Assembly (NCBI GenBank): GCA_016296635.1 | Contig: JAEDIZ010000088.1 | Coordinates: forward strand, 1-8,460 | Source: Oscillospiraceae bacterium | Lineage (GTDB): Bacteria > Bacillota > Clostridia > Oscillospirales > Oscillospiraceae | Direction: 5' to 3' | DNA: 8,460 nt | In this document: in pieces, positions 6,939 to 8,460 of the stretch | How the letters are laid out: every line of letters begins with the position of its first letter | Numbering within the stretch: position 1 is the stretch's first letter | Notes under the pieces: model-generated | Told to the model about the DNA's origin: nothing | The model's database searches: none | What the model saw: the letters and a program-made list of their open reading frames with translations, nothing else | Program-made: the position numbers and the translations under genes

Positions 6939-6968
6939 TTTATATAAAAAGGAAGAGGATAGCGCCAA
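6939..6968 (-). promoter_or_regulatory. Candidate promoter of the permease gene
   Basis: On the - strand, TTGGCG (6963-6968) and TATAAA (6939-6944) are separated by 18 bases, about 25 bases before the ribosome site. The match to sigma-A consensus is fair. Confidence 0.4.
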
Positions 6969-6976
6969 AAACATTT

Positions 6977-6985
6977 AGTATACCA
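6977..6985 (-). promoter_or_regulatory. Alternative extended -10 promoter of the permease gene
   Basis: On the - strand TATACT (6977-6982) is preceded by TG and one base, forming the extended -10 TGnTATACT. The -35 position is poor, as often seen with extended -10 promoters. It competes with the TTGGCG/TATAAA candidate downstream of it. Confidence 0.35.
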
Positions 6986-7004
6986 ACTATTTTTTCAGGA
7001 CGCA

Positions 7005-7033
7005 TTGATTGACAGGCGATAATCTGCTACAAT
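7005..7033 (+). promoter_or_regulatory. Candidate promoter of the lone ABC ATPase gene
   Basis: TTGATT (7005-7010) and TACAAT (7028-7033) are spaced by exactly 17 bases, a good sigma-A match. Transcription would start near 7040. The nearby TTGACA (7009-7014) is only 13 bases from the -10 box and so is not the -35 element. Confidence 0.6.
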
Positions 7034-7037
7034 CGCC
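7015..7037. promoter_or_regulatory. Operator-like inverted repeat over the ATPase promoter
   Basis: GGCGAT (7015-7020) and ATCGCC (7032-7037) are exact reverse complements 11 bases apart, a 23-bp span of typical operator size. It covers the spacer and the -10 box of the proposed promoter, so a bound dimer would block transcription. No regulator gene lies beside it. Confidence 0.4.
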
Positions 7038-7059
7038 ATGAAAATTACGCAGCAGCCGC

Positions 7060-7842
7060 ATGTCTGCAGCAGAAAAGAGAATTGCCATGGATAGCATCGT
7101 TGTTTCGTCTGTTACAAAAACATATGAATATCAGGATCTGGACGTCGTTGTTGATCACGCAAGAAAGCCGCCGAGAACCCGTACGGTGCTGAAGGAACTT
7201 TCTCTGGATTTCCCAATCGGGCATCTGACGGTCATCGTCGGCCGCAGCGGCTGCGGCAAGTCGACGCTTCTGAAGCTGCTGGACGACACGGAAAAACCCG
7301 ACAGCGGAAGCATTACGATTCCGGCGTGCTGGCACACGACGACGCTTCGCCCGGATCCCTATGTCATCACATGGACGTCCGTTCTGCGAAACGTGGAAAT
7401 GGCTGCCGGCGCAGGCAGAAGCCCGGAGGAACGCCGTCTGCTGGCGGAGGAACTGATCCGGTTGGTACAGCTGCAGGACTATGCGGATGTGACGCCGCTG
7501 GAGCTTTCCACCGGTATGAAGCAGCGGCTCGGCCTTGCCCGGGTGCTGGCCAGCCGGGCGCAGATTCTTCTGATGGATGAGCCCTTCGCGTCCTTGGACT
7601 TTATCACCAGAGAAGAACTGCAGCAGGTGCTTCTGCAGCTGCAGAGCCGGATGCCGCGCACAATCGTACTGGTGACGCATCAGTTGGAGGAAGCGCTGAT
7701 TCTGGCGGAAAAGATCGTTGTGATGCATCCGGACAGCACGGTGCGCGAATTTGATCTGTCGGCGTATCCGTATCCGCGGAATCTGGAGCAGCCGGAGCTG
7801 CGGAGAATCAAAGAGGAAATCGCGGCGGAATGCCGGAAATAA
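7060..7842 (+). CDS. Orphan ABC transporter ATP-binding protein, nitrate/sulfonate/taurine class
   Basis: This 260-residue ATPase resembles the TauB/SsuB/NrtD class. Walker A is GRSGCGKST (61-69), the signature is LSTGMKQRLGLARVLA (149-164), Walker B is LLMDEPFASLD (170-180) and the H-loop is H207 in VTHQLEEA. The Q-loop region is odd: where relatives have FQ-x-x-x-LLPW before the VLxNV helix, this protein has RPDPYVITWTSVLRNV (97-112), placing proline at the glutamine position. A segment at about 24-42, before the first strand region closes, is longer than usual. No permease or binding-protein gene is adjacent, so the partner must be elsewhere or absent. The ATG at 7060 has no ribosome site; the in-frame ATG at 7087 has AAAAGAGA 6 bases upstream and gives a more typical N-terminus (MDSIVVSSVTK), so the shorter form is at least as likely. 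No clear terminator follows. Confidence 0.85.
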   Translation: MSAAEKRIAMDSIVVSSVTKTYEYQDLDVVVDHARKPPRTRTVLKELSLDFPIGHLTVIVGRSGCGKSTLLKLLDDTEKPDSGSITIPACWHTTTLRPDPYVITWTSVLRNVEMAAGAGRSPEERRLLAEELIRLVQLQDYADVTPLELSTGMKQRLGLARVLASRAQILLMDEPFASLDFITREELQQVLLQLQSRMPRTIVLVTHQLEEALILAEKIVVMHPDSTVREFDLSAYPYPRNLEQPELRRIKEEIAAECRK

Positions 7843-7885
7843 GCAGATTCTCAAAGAAAAATCCAAAGAATATTTCAAATAGCGG

Positions 7886-7914
7886 TTGACAAATGAAACG
7901 AGAATCCATATAAT
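7886..7914 (+). promoter_or_regulatory. Consensus sigma-A promoter of infC
   Basis: TTGACA (7886-7891) and TATAAT (7909-7914) are both perfect consensus boxes with the ideal 17-base spacer. Transcription should begin near 7921, leaving a leader of about 140 bases before infC. This is the strongest promoter in the window, as expected for a translation-factor and ribosomal-protein operon. Confidence 0.95.
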
Positions 7915-8016
7915 ATACCGGAGAAAACAAAGAAGGAGCGGCGGCCCCGCACCTCACCGCAAGCGAAGCGAAGCGGTTCATAAATCTCATTTCCTACGGG
8001 ATGTTTGTGATTTTAT

Positions 8017-8042
8017 GTGCGGGTGCCTTGCGGCATCCGCGC
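8017..8042 (+). terminator. Terminator-like hairpin in the infC leader
   Basis: A 9-bp stem (8019-8027 with 8032-8040, one G-U pair, loop TTGC), extendable by two pairs, is followed by CTTTGCATTT. The stem is strong but the U run is broken, so it may act as a partial or protein-assisted attenuator. It ends 10-12 bases before the GGAGG of infC. Confidence 0.4.
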
Positions 8043-8051
8043 TTTGCATTT

Positions 8052-8056
8052 GGAGG
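8052..8056 (+). promoter_or_regulatory. Ribosome binding site of infC that identifies an AUC start
   Basis: GGAGG is followed by two consecutive ATC codons in the IF3 frame, 6 and 9 bases downstream. No ATG, GTG or TTG is suitably spaced in this frame, so the site points to AUC as start codon. Confidence 0.75.
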
Positions 8057-8062
8057 TGCTTT

Positions 8063-8460
8063 ATCATCGGTAAATTAGAACATCAGATCAACGAGGAAAT
8101 CCACGATAAGGAGATCCGCGTGATCGGAGCCGAAGGCGACCAGCTTGGTATCATGACTCCCGCTGCAGCACTTGCCATGGCGGAAGAAAAGGAGCTTGAC
8201 CTTGTCAAGATCGCGCCGAATGCAGTCCCCCCGGTCTGCAAAATCATGGATTACGGCAAATTCCGCTTTGAACAGCTGAAGAAGGAAAAAGAAGCCAAGA
8301 AAAATCAGCATGTTGTAGAAGTCAAGGAAATCCGTATGTCCCCCAGCATCGATACCAACGACTTTAATACCAAGGTCAAAAACGCCATGAAGTTCCTGAA
8401 AGATGGCAACCGAGTAAAAGTTACCGTTCGTTTCCGCGGCCGTGAGATGGCGCACACCTC
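8063..8460 (+). CDS. infC: Translation initiation factor IF3, 3' end missing, AUC start
   Basis: IF3 binds the 30S ribosomal subunit, blocks premature 50S joining and proofreads start codon and initiator tRNA pairing. About 132 codons are present. The N-terminal domain shows HQINEEIHDKEIRVIG, then LDLVKIAPNAVPPVCKIMDYGKF, both hallmark IF3 motifs. The basic linker LKKEKEAKKNQ follows, and then the start of the C-terminal domain, EVKEIRMSPSIDTNDFNTK and VTVRFRGREMAH. The remaining 40 or so residues lie beyond the window. The start is taken as ATC at 8063 (the next ATC at 8066 is the alternative), giving Met-Ile-Gly-Lys before LEHQINEE, similar in length to other Firmicute IF3 N-termini. IF3 genes of E. 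coli and B. subtilis use AUU for autoregulation; AUC would serve the same purpose. rpmI and rplT would be expected next. Confidence 0.95.
   Translation, partial: MIGKLEHQINEEIHDKEIRVIGAEGDQLGIMTPAAALAMAEEKELDLVKIAPNAVPPVCKIMDYGKFRFEQLKKEKEAKKNQHVVEVKEIRMSPSIDTNDFNTKVKNAMKFLKDGNRVKVTVRFRGREMAHT

Larger units (their letters stand above)
7921..8062 (+). promoter_or_regulatory. Structured infC leader, candidate L20-type autoregulatory leader
   Basis: The untranslated leader can fold into a three-way junction. A closing helix pairs CCCGCAC (7946-7952) with GTGCGGG (8017-8023). Inside it, hairpin A pairs ACCGC (7956-7960) with GCGGT (7973-7977) and carries AAGCG repeats in its loop. Hairpin B spans about 7979-8017 and is capped by a C(UACG)G tetraloop at 7994-7999. 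A downstream hairpin (8019-8040) uses the same GCGGG bases as the closing helix, so the two folds exclude each other, the layout of an attenuator. In Firmicutes the infC-rpmI-rplT operon is known to be repressed by ribosomal protein L20 acting on such a leader; I could not test the match to that family. Confidence 0.6.

Noticed and set aside
7045..7878. Open frame of 277 codons on the - strand over the ABC ATPase
   Set aside because: It is antisense to an ATPase with intact Walker and signature motifs; the translation is Arg/Gln/His-rich shadow sequence.
8015..8062. In-frame ATG at 8015 as the infC start
   Set aside because: It has no ribosome site, would encode a Cys-rich extension not seen in IF3, and overlaps the leader hairpins; GGAGG with ATC at 8063 or 8066 fits better.
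8075..8455. Open frame of 126 codons on the - strand at the right end
   Set aside because: It is antisense to infC, whose IF3 motifs are unmistakable on the + strand.

Overview
The window looks like a stretch of chromosome from a Firmicute of the class Clostridia. The evidence is moderate GC, strong GGAGG-type ribosome binding sites, an infC gene led by a long structured leader, and LivG/LivF/IF3 sequences of low-GC Gram-positive type. An Oscillospiraceae/Ruminococcaceae-like gut anaerobe is my best guess, but that is inference and not proven. There are no rRNA or tRNA genes, CRISPR arrays, insertion sequences or phage genes. I found no clear sign of recent transfer.

Region 1 (1-4755, + strand) is a branched-chain amino-acid ABC importer operon. 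It holds the 3' part of the extracellular substrate-binding protein gene, a 251-base gap full of RNA stem-loops, then livH, livM, livG and livF packed tightly (gaps of 1 to 9 bases). A strong, bidirectional intrinsic terminator closes it at 4713-4755. The layout fits an uptake system in which the binding protein is made in excess over the membrane and ATPase parts.

Region 2 (4777-6944, - strand) holds two genes read leftwards: an ArsB/NhaD (ion transporter superfamily) 11-12 helix permease, and a YhbS-like GNAT acetyltransferase. The 230-base gap between them carries a perfect 11-bp stem-loop just upstream of the acetyltransferase and a weak possible terminator for the permease. The acetyltransferase shares the terminator at 4713-4755 with livF, tail to tail.

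Region 3 (about 6945-7842) starts with a divergent promoter region. It then has a lone + strand ATPase of the nitrate/sulfonate/taurine ABC class with no permease or binding protein beside it. Its Q-loop glutamine appears to be missing. A 23-bp inverted repeat overlaps the proposed -10 box of its promoter.

Region 4 (7886-8460) is the start of an infC (translation initiation factor IF3) operon. It has a textbook promoter (TTGACA, 17-base spacer, TATAAT) and a leader of about 140 bases with a multi-helix fold and a competing terminator-like hairpin. The start codon appears to be AUC, well placed behind GGAGG. The leader is a candidate L20 autoregulatory leader. The infC gene runs off the right edge.

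No clearly new biological system is visible. The most rewarding items are the infC leader with its AUC start, the orphan ATPase, and the structured gap between the binding-protein gene and livH.
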